From the NCBI GenBank assembly GCA_024279575.1, contig JAJRRJ010000229.1, forward strand, positions 1 through 17,564: 17,564 nucleotides of DNA, read 5' to 3'. Positions 1-7,200 of this stretch are shown in pieces. Below the pieces are notes generated by a model, which worked only from the letters and a program-made list of their open reading frames with translations, did not search any database and was not told the DNA's origin. Position numbers and translations under genes: made by a program. Every line of letters starts with the position of its first letter. Position 1 is the stretch's first letter. This stretch comes from Alphaproteobacteria bacterium (GTDB lineage Bacteria > Pseudomonadota > Alphaproteobacteria > Rhizobiales > Devosiaceae).

Positions 1-44
1 ATCACGATCACGATCACGATCACGATCACGATCACGATCATCAC
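1..44 (+). repeat. Hexanucleotide tandem repeat (CACGAT)n
   Basis: Seven perfect copies of CACGAT fill 3-44, and bases 1-2 fit the end of a further copy, so the array may extend beyond the window. It is in frame and encodes alternating His-Asp. The unit length is a multiple of three, so copy-number change would lengthen or shorten the tail without breaking the frame. Confidence 0.9.
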
Positions 45-143
45 CATCACCCCTATCCCCATGCGGATCATCCCGCCGGGCCGGTGACTTTGCCCGACAT
101 TCAGGGGCCGCGCGCGCGCCGACAAAAACAAACCGGGGACTAG
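3..143 (+). CDS. cbiX: C-terminal tail of a His/Asp-rich protein, probably sirohydrochlorin cobaltochelatase CbiX (5' partial)
   Basis: An open frame enters from the left edge and stops at TAG 141-143, giving 46 visible residues. It begins with seven His-Asp pairs, continues HHHHPYPHADHPAGP, and ends in a basic tail (PRARRQKQ). No catalytic domain is visible. Long-form CbiX chelatases, which insert cobalt into sirohydrochlorin or its oxidised form, often end in a His-rich metal-binding tail, and cbiX commonly sits beside cbiC. CobW-type metallochaperones also carry His-Asp runs, but usually followed by a longer C-terminal domain than the roughly 30 residues left here. The next gene starts only 6 bp after the stop, so it is co-transcribed. 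The assignment rests on the tail and the neighbours: the tail is seen, the enzyme identity is inferred. Confidence 0.55.
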   Translation, partial: HDHDHDHDHDHDHHHHPYPHADHPAGPVTLPDIQGPRARRQKQTGD

Positions 144-149
144 AGGGTT

Positions 150-776
150 TTGTCCTATCTTAGCGATCCCAAACTAATCTATGAAAAAAGTTTCGCCACG
201 GTACGCGCCGAGGCAAACCTGACATGTTTTTCGCCCCCGGAACAGGAAATTGCTATTCGGCTGATCCACGCATGCGGCATGGTTGATCTGGTGGATGATT
301 TGGTCTTTTCCCCAAATTCCGTTGCCAAGGGAGCAGCAGCCTTTGCAGCAGGTGCCAATATAGTTTGCGATGTGAACATGGTGGTTAAAGGGATTATTTC
401 TGCAAAACTTCCTAAGTCAAACAAGATATTTTGCGGGTTGCAAAGCGAGGGAGCGCGTGTGTTTGCTGACAATAATAAACACACCCGTTCAGCTGGTGGA
501 ATTGATGTAATGGCGGACCAGTTACAAGGAGCAATTGTTGCCATTGGCAACGCGCCCACCGCATTGTTTCATCTTATGGAGCTAATTGAAAATGGCGCAC
601 CAAAGCCTGCTTTGGTTCTGGGGTTTCCGGTGGGGTTTGTTGGTGCCATGGAATCCAAGGAGGCATTGATTTCCAACAAATTGAACCTGCCATATATTGC
701 GTTGCGCGGCAGGCGCGGTGGGAGTGCAATGGCAGCAGCAGCAGTTAATGCACTGGCGTTCGGGTTGCAGACATGA
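150..776 (+). CDS. cbiC/cobH: Cobalt-precorrin-8 / precorrin-8X methylmutase (CbiC/CobH)
   Basis: This enzyme moves the C11 methyl group of (cobalt-)precorrin-8 to C12, giving (cobyrinic) hydrogenobyrinic acid in the cytoplasm. The 208-residue product matches the family length (about 210). Family landmarks are the N-terminal SFATVRAEANL stretch, the RLIHACGMVDL motif whose His40 corresponds to the catalytic histidine of CobH, the central FCGLQSEGAR region and the GFPVGFVGAMESK motif near residue 160. The start is a TTG at 150: no in-frame ATG or GTG precedes the conserved N-terminus, and the next in-frame ATG would remove the catalytic histidine. GAGGG at 143-147 lies unusually close to it. 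The stop overlaps the next start in an ATGA junction (773-776), which implies translational coupling. Confidence 0.95.
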   Translation: MSYLSDPKLIYEKSFATVRAEANLTCFSPPEQEIAIRLIHACGMVDLVDDLVFSPNSVAKGAAAFAAGANIVCDVNMVVKGIISAKLPKSNKIFCGLQSEGARVFADNNKHTRSAGGIDVMADQLQGAIVAIGNAPTALFHLMELIENGAPKPALVLGFPVGFVGAMESKEALISNKLNLPYIALRGRRGGSAMAAAAVNALAFGLQT

Positions 777-2002
777 GCGCCCCGTGGCTCACAATTATTG
801 GGGTTAGCGAAGCTGGAGTTGATGCTTTGGGCGATGCCGCGTTGGCGTTGCTTACAAAGGCAAAAACCGTATTTGGCGCCGAGCGTTTTACACGCCAACT
901 CAGGGAAAACAGACATCAGAGTGTGCGTGTCTGGACGTCCCCTTTTTCTGTGATGATTGAAGAAATTATTGCCACCCGGGGCACACAAACTATCGTTCTG
1001 GCCAGTGGTGATCCCAACTGGTTTGGCGCTGGAGCGACGCTTGCTCGTTATCTGGAGCCCCATGAATATGACATTTTGCCCGCCCCCTCGTCATTCCAAC
1101 TGGCGGCAACCTTAATGCGTTGGCCCATGGCCGAGGTGCAAACTGTATCTTTTCACGCTCGTAGTGTGGATAATTTATATCGTGAGCTGTTTCCCGGAGC
1201 GCGCATCCTGGCACTGACGTCAGATCGCCAGACGTTGATACAGGTGGCTAAGCGTTTGGTTGGCGCAGGCTATGGTGCCTCCAACCTTAGTGTGTTGGAA
1301 AATCTTGGAAGTAAAGATCAGAAACAAATCACCTTTCTTGCACATCAGGCCCACCTGCAGGACATTGGAGACTTTTATGTGCTTGCCATTGAATGTGTGG
1401 CTGAAGAAAGCGCGCAACTGATGTCGCTTGTTCCCGGTCTGCCCGATGAACTATTTGAGCATGATGGCCAATTGACCAAGCGCGAGGTGAGGGCTGTAAC
1501 TCTTTCCAGTCTTGCGCCCTTCCCTGGCGCACTTTTGTGGGATGTGGGCGCGGGAAGTGGTGCAATCGGGATCGAGTGGATGCGCGCAGCCCCCCTTGGA
1601 AAAGCAATTTGCTTTGAAAGGGACGCCCGAAGATGCGAACGAATTGAGTTAAATAGAACCGCCCTTGGAGCGCCTGGCTTGAACATCATAAACGCTGAAG
1701 CCAGTTTGAAATTGCGGGACCACCCAGCCCCGGACGCAATATTTATTGGCGGCGACGTTGCCAATGAAACACTGTTCAAAGCATGCTGGAAAAGCTTGAA
1801 GCCGGGTGGTCGGTTGGTTGCAAATGCGGTTACCATTGAAAGCATATCAGCTCTGGTAAGTCGGCAAAAAATGTTCGGAGGGACTTTGATTTCTATTGGG
1901 ATTTCTACAATAAAATCCATCGGATCCAGCCATGTGTTGCATCCGACTCTGCCGATTACGCAATGGGCGGTCATAAAACCAAAACCCGGGGGCAGGCAAT
2001 GA
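773..2002 (+). CDS. cobL/cbiET: Precorrin-6Y C5,15-methyltransferase (decarboxylating), CbiE-CbiT fusion (CobL)
   Basis: A two-domain enzyme of 409 residues. Residues 1 to about 205 form the CbiE-type tetrapyrrole methylase (methylation at C5), with an LASGDPNWFG motif at 77-86 and a P-S-SFQLAA segment near 105-112. Residues of about 225-409 form the CbiT-type class I SAM methyltransferase, which methylates C15 and decarboxylates the C12 acetate; its SAM-binding motif DVGAGSGAIGIEW is at 257-269 and an IFIGGD motif at 323-328. This fused arrangement is usual in proteobacteria, whereas Salmonella has separate CbiE and CbiT. The first glycine loop reads IIGVSEAG, where the family normally has a GIGxDG-like loop. 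The gene overlaps both neighbours through ATGA junctions, so it is part of one tightly coupled operon. Confidence 0.95.
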   Translation: MSAPWLTIIGVSEAGVDALGDAALALLTKAKTVFGAERFTRQLRENRHQSVRVWTSPFSVMIEEIIATRGTQTIVLASGDPNWFGAGATLARYLEPHEYDILPAPSSFQLAATLMRWPMAEVQTVSFHARSVDNLYRELFPGARILALTSDRQTLIQVAKRLVGAGYGASNLSVLENLGSKDQKQITFLAHQAHLQDIGDFYVLAIECVAEESAQLMSLVPGLPDELFEHDGQLTKREVRAVTLSSLAPFPGALLWDVGAGSGAIGIEWMRAAPLGKAICFERDARRCERIELNRTALGAPGLNIINAEASLKLRDHPAPDAIFIGGDVANETLFKACWKSLKPGGRLVANAVTIESISALVSRQKMFGGTLISIGISTIKSIGSSHVLHPTLPITQWAVIKPKPGGRQ

Positions 2003-2718
2003 GTGCTAAGCTTTTCCTCATCGGAGTTGGGCCGGGTGACCCCCAATTACTTACCCTTAGGGCTGCCAAAATCCTCAAAGACGCCCGCTTTGTTGCCTTT
2101 TTGCGCAAACCGGGCACCACTTCCATGGCGCTGGGTATCGCCAAAGATCATTTGCAACCCGGCATAGCGCTTTCGCCAATGGATGTACCTATGCAGGTCG
2201 CCCCACAGGCCGCCCAGAACGCCTATGATCTGGCCGCTACAAAAATTTCGGCGCTGTTGGATCAAGAAAAATCCGTGACCTACCTGTGCGAAGGGGATCC
2301 GTTTTTTTATGGCTCTGCCATGTATTTGTTTCACCGTTTATCACCGGCGTATGAAATTGAAGTTGTGCCCGGTATTTCTTCCCTTGGTGCTGCATCCGCC
2401 GCCATTCCGCGGCCATTGGTTTCGCGTGCGCAACATCTAAAAGTTCTATCTGCAACAATGCCGGAACAGGAATTTGAAGACGAACTCTTAACGGCCCAAA
2501 GCGTTGTGGTCATGAAAACCGGGCGGCACTTTTTGCGCATCAAAAATGTATTGATTAAAAGCGGATTGGCACAAAATGCGCTCATTGTTGAACATGCGAG
2601 TGGAGCGGAGCAAGCCGTAACGCCTTTGCTCGAGTATAAGGGGGACTGTCTGCCCTATTTTGCAACAATTCTCTCCTTCAAAGGTAACGGATCCCCAGAG
2701 AAAAGGGGGTTGGAATAA
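1999..2718 (+). CDS. cbiL/cobI: (Cobalt-)precorrin-2 C20-methyltransferase (CbiL/CobI)
   Basis: This enzyme methylates C20 of (cobalt-)factor II/precorrin-2 with S-adenosylmethionine, an early step of corrin synthesis. The 239-residue product has the tetrapyrrole methylase signatures: GVGPGDPQLLTLRA at 9-22, EGDPFFYGSAMY at 98-109 and VVPGISS at 122-128. The start at 1999 is preferred over an in-frame ATG at 1963, because 1999 forms an ATGA overlap with the cobL stop, places the GVGPGDP motif at the normal distance from the N-terminus, and follows a GGGGGCAGG purine-rich stretch. Starting at 1963 would add twelve residues encoded only within the cobL 3' end. The stop overlaps the next start by one base (TAATG at 2716-2720). 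Confidence 0.95.
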   Translation: MSAKLFLIGVGPGDPQLLTLRAAKILKDARFVAFLRKPGTTSMALGIAKDHLQPGIALSPMDVPMQVAPQAAQNAYDLAATKISALLDQEKSVTYLCEGDPFFYGSAMYLFHRLSPAYEIEVVPGISSLGAASAAIPRPLVSRAQHLKVLSATMPEQEFEDELLTAQSVVVMKTGRHFLRIKNVLIKSGLAQNALIVEHASGAEQAVTPLLEYKGDCLPYFATILSFKGNGSPEKRGLE

Positions 2719-4508
2719 TGAGCGCATCACCCCAACCTGCCATCTTATATTTCACCAATCCGGGAAAAATTTTAGCCAAAAAAATAGCTGGCATCGTTGA
2801 AGGCTCAGTTGTAAATTGTAGTTCAGGCACTGTGGATGCCAGGCAGATAGTTGGCGATCTATTTGCTGCAAAAAGGCCAATTGTGGGAATTTGTGCTACC
2901 GGAATTCTGGTGCGCCTGCTGGCAGAAAAATTACAAAACAAATATGAGGATCCCCCGGTACTCTGCGTATCAGCAAATGAAAAATTTGTCATTCCCTTGC
3001 TGGGCGGTCATCGGGGGGCAAACCGCATGGCAATTCTGATTGCAGATAATATTGGTGCTGATGTGGCAATTACCACCGCGTCTGAAGGGCGCTTTGACTT
3101 TGCCCTGGACGCGCCTCCAAAGGGCTATGTTCTGGCGCAATCTGATGCCGTAAAATCGGCAATGGCGGCGTTGTTAAATGGTGAAAAAATTGATGTTTCA
3201 GGATCAGACCAATGGTTGATTGAAGCAGGATATCCAGTTGCCGGCGATGGTAAAATCAAGATTCATGTTTCTGAATACATATCGCCTGTAGCATCAGGGG
3301 ACACAATTGTGTACCGCCCTAAAACCCTGGTCGTGGGGGTGGGTTGTGCCCGTTTTACCACGAGGGATGAGATTGTGCACCTGATCGAGAAGGCCCTTGA
3401 AAAGGCGCACCTCTCCCCTAAAAGTATCTGTGCACTGGCCTCAATTGATATTAAAAGCGATGAGGCGGGGCTTCATGCCGCCGCCGCCTGTTTTGGCGTT
3501 CCGCTACGATTGTTTCCCGCTGAAAGTCTCGCCGCAATAGCTGATCGGGTGCCCAACCCCTCAAGCGTGGTGGAAGCTGAGACGGGAACAGCGTCGGTGG
3601 CTGAAGCTGCTGCACTCCTGGCGGGTAATCTGATTGTGCCAAAGCAAAAAACCGACAATGCCACCTGCGCAATCGGGAAGTCTGATCTCCCGATCGATCC
3701 CGATTGTTTTGGTGAAGGCACTGGCCAACTGCACCTTGTGGGTATCGGGCCGGGTGAAAAACAACAGCGTACGCAATCAGCAAGTTTAGCGCTCACCAAT
3801 GCCACAGACTGGGTGGGATACAGTCTTTATCTGGACCTGGTCGATGATATGCACGATAGGCAAATTCTACATTCTTTTGATCTGGGTGATGAAGAACCGC
3901 GCGTTCGGTTTGCGCTGGAATTGGCAGCTAAGGGAAAAAATGTCGCTTTGATCTGTTCTGGTGATGCTCAGATTTATGCCATGGCGGCACTGGTTTTTGA
4001 ATTGCTTGATGTTGAAGGGAAACGCGCTGTTTCCCCCTCTGCCAAACGCCTCTTTGTTGAGAGTCATCCCGGAATTTCAGCCCTGCAAATGGCCTCGGCT
4101 CGTGCAGGCGCCCTGCTGGGACATGATTTTTGCACCATTTCTTTATCCGACCTGCTAACACCGCGTCCTGATATTGAAAAGCGCCTGCATGCCGCTGCCA
4201 CCGGCGACTTTGTTACCGCTTTTTATAATCCAAGGTCCAAGAAGCGCACGGAACTGATTAAAGTTGCCAAACAGATATTTTTGCTACACCGACCGCTCGA
4301 TACGCCGGTTGTGATTGCAACAAATCTTGGCCGCGAGGGTGAAACCGTGCAGGTGGTGACACTTGAAGATTTTGATCCGACACAAATTGATATGCTGACA
4401 ATTGTATTGTTTGGCTCCTCCAACTCAAAATCGTTTCTGCGGGGTGATGGCCGCACAATCGCCTATACCCCTCGGGGATATGCCAATAAGACGAGTGAAA
4501 AAAAATGA
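2718..4508 (+). CDS. cbiG-cbiH/cobJ: CbiG-CbiH(CobJ) fusion: cobalt-precorrin-5A hydrolase and precorrin-3B C17-methyltransferase
   Basis: A 596-residue bifunctional protein. Residues 1 to about 305 are CbiG, which opens the delta-lactone of cobalt-precorrin-5A and releases the C20 two-carbon unit as acetaldehyde. Its landmarks are GICATGILVRLL at 57-68, LLGGHRGAN at 94-102 and a second part starting LVVGVGCARFTT at 204-215. A linker of roughly 305-335 leads to the CbiH/CobJ methylase, with HLVGIGPG at 339-346, WVGYSLYLDLV at 365-375, SGDAQIYAMA at 414-423, HPGISALQ at 450-457 and FYNPRSKKR at 502-510. CbiH methylates C17 and drives ring contraction. Fusion of consecutive steps may help pass the unstable intermediate. 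CbiG belongs to the cobalt-first route, which is evidence against the CobG oxygen-dependent pathway. An ATGA overlap links it to cbiF. Confidence 0.93.
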   Translation: MSASPQPAILYFTNPGKILAKKIAGIVEGSVVNCSSGTVDARQIVGDLFAAKRPIVGICATGILVRLLAEKLQNKYEDPPVLCVSANEKFVIPLLGGHRGANRMAILIADNIGADVAITTASEGRFDFALDAPPKGYVLAQSDAVKSAMAALLNGEKIDVSGSDQWLIEAGYPVAGDGKIKIHVSEYISPVASGDTIVYRPKTLVVGVGCARFTTRDEIVHLIEKALEKAHLSPKSICALASIDIKSDEAGLHAAAACFGVPLRLFPAESLAAIADRVPNPSSVVEAETGTASVAEAAALLAGNLIVPKQKTDNATCAIGKSDLPIDPDCFGEGTGQLHLVGIGPGEKQQRTQSASLALTNATDWVGYSLYLDLVDDMHDRQILHSFDLGDEEPRVRFALELAAKGKNVALICSGDAQIYAMAALVFELLDVEGKRAVSPSAKRLFVESHPGISALQMASARAGALLGHDFCTISLSDLLTPRPDIEKRLHAAATGDFVTAFYNPRSKKRTELIKVAKQIFLLHRPLDTPVVIATNLGREGETVQVVTLEDFDPTQIDMLTIVLFGSSNSKSFLRGDGRTIAYTPRGYANKTSEKK

Positions 4509-5293
4509 CAGTTTTCTTTATTGGAGCAGGACCGGGCGCTCCCGATCTCATTACATTGCGCGCCCATCGCTTGATCCAGAACTGCCAAACCTGTCTTTAT
4601 GCAGGCTCGCTGGTGCCCCGGGAAATTGTCGCAGCTGCCCCCAACGGAGCGTTGATACTTGATACCGCTCCCATGCATCTGGATCAGATAATTGACCATA
4701 TGATTGAAGCAGATAGCCGGGGTGAAGACGTTGCACGGGTCCATTCGGGCGACCCTTCTCTTTACGGGGCGATTGCCGAACAGATGCGAGAGCTAAAGCG
4801 TGCCGATATAAAATTTGAAACCGTTCCCGGCGTACCAGCTTTCGCCGCCGCCGCCGCGCTCAATACTGAACTGACCTTGCCAAAAATCGCCCAGACAGTA
4901 ATCATTACCCGAACCGGGGGGAAAGCCTCCCCTATGCCAGAAGGCGAACAGTTGGAAATTCTGGGTCAGTCCGGGGCAACGCTGGCAATTCATCTTTCCA
5001 TTCGAAACCTGACTTATGTGCGCCAGGCCCTTGTCCCGTTCTATGGGGAAAGTTGCCCTGTGATTATTGCCTACAGGGCCAGTTGGCCCGATGAAAAATA
5101 CATCAAAACAACTTTAGGTGACATGGCGCACGAAGTGCGCAAGGAAAAGATTACTCGCACCGCTTTGATTTTTGTCGGTAAGGTCTTTCAAGACAACGAT
5201 TTTGACGCCAGCTCTCTTTATGAGCGTAGCTTTGCCCATATTTTGCGCAATAAAGGCAAAAAGAAAGATCGTCCGGTGGAGAGCGGGAGTTGA
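4505..5293 (+). CDS. cbiF/cobM: (Cobalt-)precorrin-4 C11-methyltransferase (CbiF/CobM)
   Basis: This SAM-dependent methylase adds the C11 methyl group to (cobalt-)precorrin-4. The product is 262 residues, and landmarks are GAGPGAPDLITLRA at 7-20, CLYAGSLVP at 30-38, VHSGDPSLYGAI at 79-90, VPGVPAF at 107-113 and RTGGKASPMP at 136-145. All are typical of CobM/CbiF. It is the last gene of the left plus-strand block. The final 25 codons, a basic tail (ILRNKGKKKDRPVESGS), overlap the 3' end of the convergent cbiJ/cobK by 76 bp, and I see no intrinsic terminator between them. The start ATG overlaps the upstream stop as ATGA. Confidence 0.95.
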   Translation: MTVFFIGAGPGAPDLITLRAHRLIQNCQTCLYAGSLVPREIVAAAPNGALILDTAPMHLDQIIDHMIEADSRGEDVARVHSGDPSLYGAIAEQMRELKRADIKFETVPGVPAFAAAAALNTELTLPKIAQTVIITRTGGKASPMPEGEQLEILGQSGATLAIHLSIRNLTYVRQALVPFYGESCPVIIAYRASWPDEKYIKTTLGDMAHEVRKEKITRTALIFVGKVFQDNDFDASSLYERSFAHILRNKGKKKDRPVESGS

Positions 5294-6008
5294 TCAAAAA
5301 CCTCTTTGAGTTCATCAACGGAGTTAACTTCGCGGGTCGGGGGCAAAGGCGGGCGCGAAATCATCACCACCTGCACGCGCAAAATAAACGCTGCATCAAG
5401 TTTTGCCTTGGTTTGCTCTCCACCCGAATTTTTACTTACCAGATGGGTAATGCCTTTACGCTTGAGCAGGGCAATTTCATCCGGTCTGGAAAAGGGAGGC
5501 CGCCCTTCAAACGCCTTGAAATTTGCGGGCAGTTCTTCACAAATCGGCTCGATGGAGCGCACCAGAAAATGAATGTCCGAACGGGAAAAAAATGGCGCCA
5601 GATCCTGTCGGCCAACGGTGAGAAAAACTGTCGCCCCCGATGGCAGAATTTCTGCCGCTTCTTTTTTAGAGCCCACATGCCACCAGTTGGCCTCCTCTGG
5701 TTCAACATAGGGAGGGCGGATCAGGCGGATAAGTGGGATTTTAGATTTTGCCGCCGAAATAACCGCCCCTGCCGACATTTTGGCGGCAAACGGATGGGTC
5801 GCGTCAATCAGATAGTCAATATTGTTGGTTTCAATAAAGGTCGCCAAACCGTCCGCCCCGCCAAATCCCCCGGTATTGATTTTTCCTTTGGGCTTGATCG
5901 GGTTTTGGTTGCGCCGGACAAAGATGTTGTAACCTGATGTCCCATCGCATGGAGCATGTTGGCGGCCCCAATGGCCTCTTGTGTCCCCCCAAGGATCAAT
6001 ATTCTCAT
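5218..6008 (-). pseudogene. cbiJ/cobK: Precorrin-6A / cobalt-precorrin-6A reductase (CbiJ/CobK), interrupted by an apparent -1 frameshift
   Basis: CbiJ/CobK is the NAD(P)H-dependent reductase of the (cobalt-)precorrin-6A macrocycle. The family N-terminus MRILILGGTQEA begins at ATG 6008 and runs in one frame to about SLSGAT (residue 34). The rest, NPIKPKGKINTGGFGGADGL, then DATHPFAAK and near the end THLVSKNSGG and VVMISRPPLPP, continues in a different frame down to TAA 5220-5218. The join lies around 5907-5902, in a stretch reading ACCAAAACCC on the gene strand, and needs a -1 shift, as if one base were missing from a C or A run. Repaired, the protein would be about 263 residues, normal for the family. 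Unrepaired, the N-terminal frame stops at 5808 after 66 residues. An alternative upstream ATG at 6015 opens the second frame but gives a non-homologous N-terminus and no nucleotide-binding GGT motif. Either a real lesion or a base-calling error fits. It lies 15 bp downstream of cbiD, in the same operon. Confidence 0.85.
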
Positions 6009-6023
6009 GGTGCAATCTTTCCC

Positions 6024-7136
6024 TTAGCCGGAGCCAACGCTTTTCCCCAGGAGTTGACCGTTTCTTTGTATCACAAGCACCTGTATTTCGGTGTCACTTG
6101 TTTTCAAAATTGCGCGGACCTGTTCCGCAGCTTTGTCAGCAATAATCTGACCCAGATTGATGTCCCCATTGTGTGCAATCTGCAAGACTTCATTGCCCGA
6201 TGTCGCTGCAATTGCGGTCTCCAATACATCTTGATCGGCCCCTGCATCTGCCATCAATATGCTCAGCCAGCCAATATCCACTTTAGAGCGCCCCGAATGC
6301 AAATCCATCGCCCCGCAGGCCAGTTTGCTCATTTTGGCAAATCCTCCGGCAATGGTAATTTTTTCCACTTGGTTTTGTCGAAGGTATTTCAGCATTCCTC
6401 CGACAAAATCCCCCATGTCTATAAAGCTGTCATCGGGCAGATTAAGAATTTTTTTTGCACAGGTCTCAGAGGTGTGACCGGTGCAGCCTACAAGATGGCT
6501 GAGCCCTTGCGCCCGGGCCACGTTGATGCCCGAATGGATGGAATGAATCCATGCCGAGCACGAATAGGGAATAACGATGCCGGTTGTACCCAGAATAGAA
6601 ATACCCCCCAAAATGCCAAGTCGCGGGTTCCAGGTTTTTTGCGCAATGCGGTTCCCGTTGGGGACGGAAATCAACACTTCAATGTCAGGGGCGATATCAG
6701 CACGCGCACATTCTTTCTCGATGATTGCGCTCATCATCTGGCGTGGAACGGGGTTGATGGCCGCTTCTCCAACCTCAATGGGCAAACCCGCTTTGGTGAC
6801 AGTTCCAACTCCCTCTCCGGCAGCAAAGGAAATGCCGCTTCCAGGTTTGCCCTGGCAAACCCGGACAATAATTTGTGCCCCATGGGTGACATCTGGATCA
6901 TCTCCAGCATCCTTGATAATGCCTGCCTGCGCAAATTGATCGCTTCTTTTTTCAAAACTCAGCGCAAATCCGGGCTGTTGGCCCCCTGGAAGGGTGATAT
7001 GAACAGGGTCCAACAAATTTCCATGAAGCAGAGCATGCAATGCGCTTTTGGTGGCCGCAGTGGCGCACGCACCGGTTGTCCAACCCCGCCGCAACGGGGT
7101 GCCAGCCGTTTCAGTGTTGTTTTTGTCTTTGCCCAT
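6024..7136 (-). CDS. cbiD: Cobalt-precorrin-5B C1-methyltransferase (CbiD)
   Basis: CbiD methylates C1 of the ring-contracted cobalt-precorrin-5B and belongs to the oxygen-independent pathway. The 370-residue product carries the hallmark RRGWTTGACATAA at 16-28, NPRLGILGGISILGTTG at 170-186, MGDFVGG at 241-247, GGFAKMSKLACG at 264-275 and DLHSGRSKVD at 278-287. The length is typical. Translation is assigned to ATG 7136, the only ATG before the conserved N-terminus; a GAGGGG purine run sits almost directly upstream of it, which is a short spacing. It is divergent from cbiA with only 58-64 bp between the starts, and cbiJ/cobK follows 15 bp downstream. Together with CbiG it points to a cobalt-first pathway rather than CobF/CobG chemistry. 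Confidence 0.95.
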   Translation of the reverse strand: MGKDKNNTETAGTPLRRGWTTGACATAATKSALHALLHGNLLDPVHITLPGGQQPGFALSFEKRSDQFAQAGIIKDAGDDPDVTHGAQIIVRVCQGKPGSGISFAAGEGVGTVTKAGLPIEVGEAAINPVPRQMMSAIIEKECARADIAPDIEVLISVPNGNRIAQKTWNPRLGILGGISILGTTGIVIPYSCSAWIHSIHSGINVARAQGLSHLVGCTGHTSETCAKKILNLPDDSFIDMGDFVGGMLKYLRQNQVEKITIAGGFAKMSKLACGAMDLHSGRSKVDIGWLSILMADAGADQDVLETAIAATSGNEVLQIAHNGDINLGQIIADKAAEQVRAILKTSDTEIQVLVIQRNGQLLGKSVGSG

Positions 7137-7200
7137 ACCCCTCTATACAGTCACACTATGAAACCACAAATCTTCATTTTTTCACAAGAAGCCCATGCCC
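7137..7200. promoter_or_regulatory. Short divergent intergenic region between cbiD and cbiA
   Basis: All promoter and leader sequence for the divergent cbiD-cbiJ and cbiA-cbiP-cbiB operons must lie in these 64 bp or inside the flanking genes. It is AT-rich in the middle (around 7160-7185). I see no convincing -35/-10 pair, no B12-box or riboswitch-sized leader and no strong dyad. AAGAAG at 7186-7191 is a likely ribosome-binding site for cbiA. The regulatory role is inferred from gene orientation. Confidence 0.45.

Noticed and set aside
1..44. CACGAT array as a CRISPR or intergenic satellite
   Set aside because: The repeats are contiguous 6-mers without spacers and read in frame as His-Asp in a gene tail.
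1963..1998. Upstream in-frame ATG as the start of cbiL/cobI
   Set aside because: It would add twelve residues with no family similarity; ATG 1999 makes the usual ATGA overlap and gives the normal N-terminus.
1375..2046. A 223-codon minus-strand open frame opposite the CbiT half of cobL
   Set aside because: It is a shadow of the cobL coding sequence; the plus-strand product has full methyltransferase motifs.
5985..5990. Six-base homopolymer (GGGGGG on the gene strand) as the site of the cbiJ frameshift
   Set aside because: Family-like sequence continues in the same frame for about 25 residues beyond it (through VTTSLSGAT), so the shift must lie further downstream, near 5902-5907.
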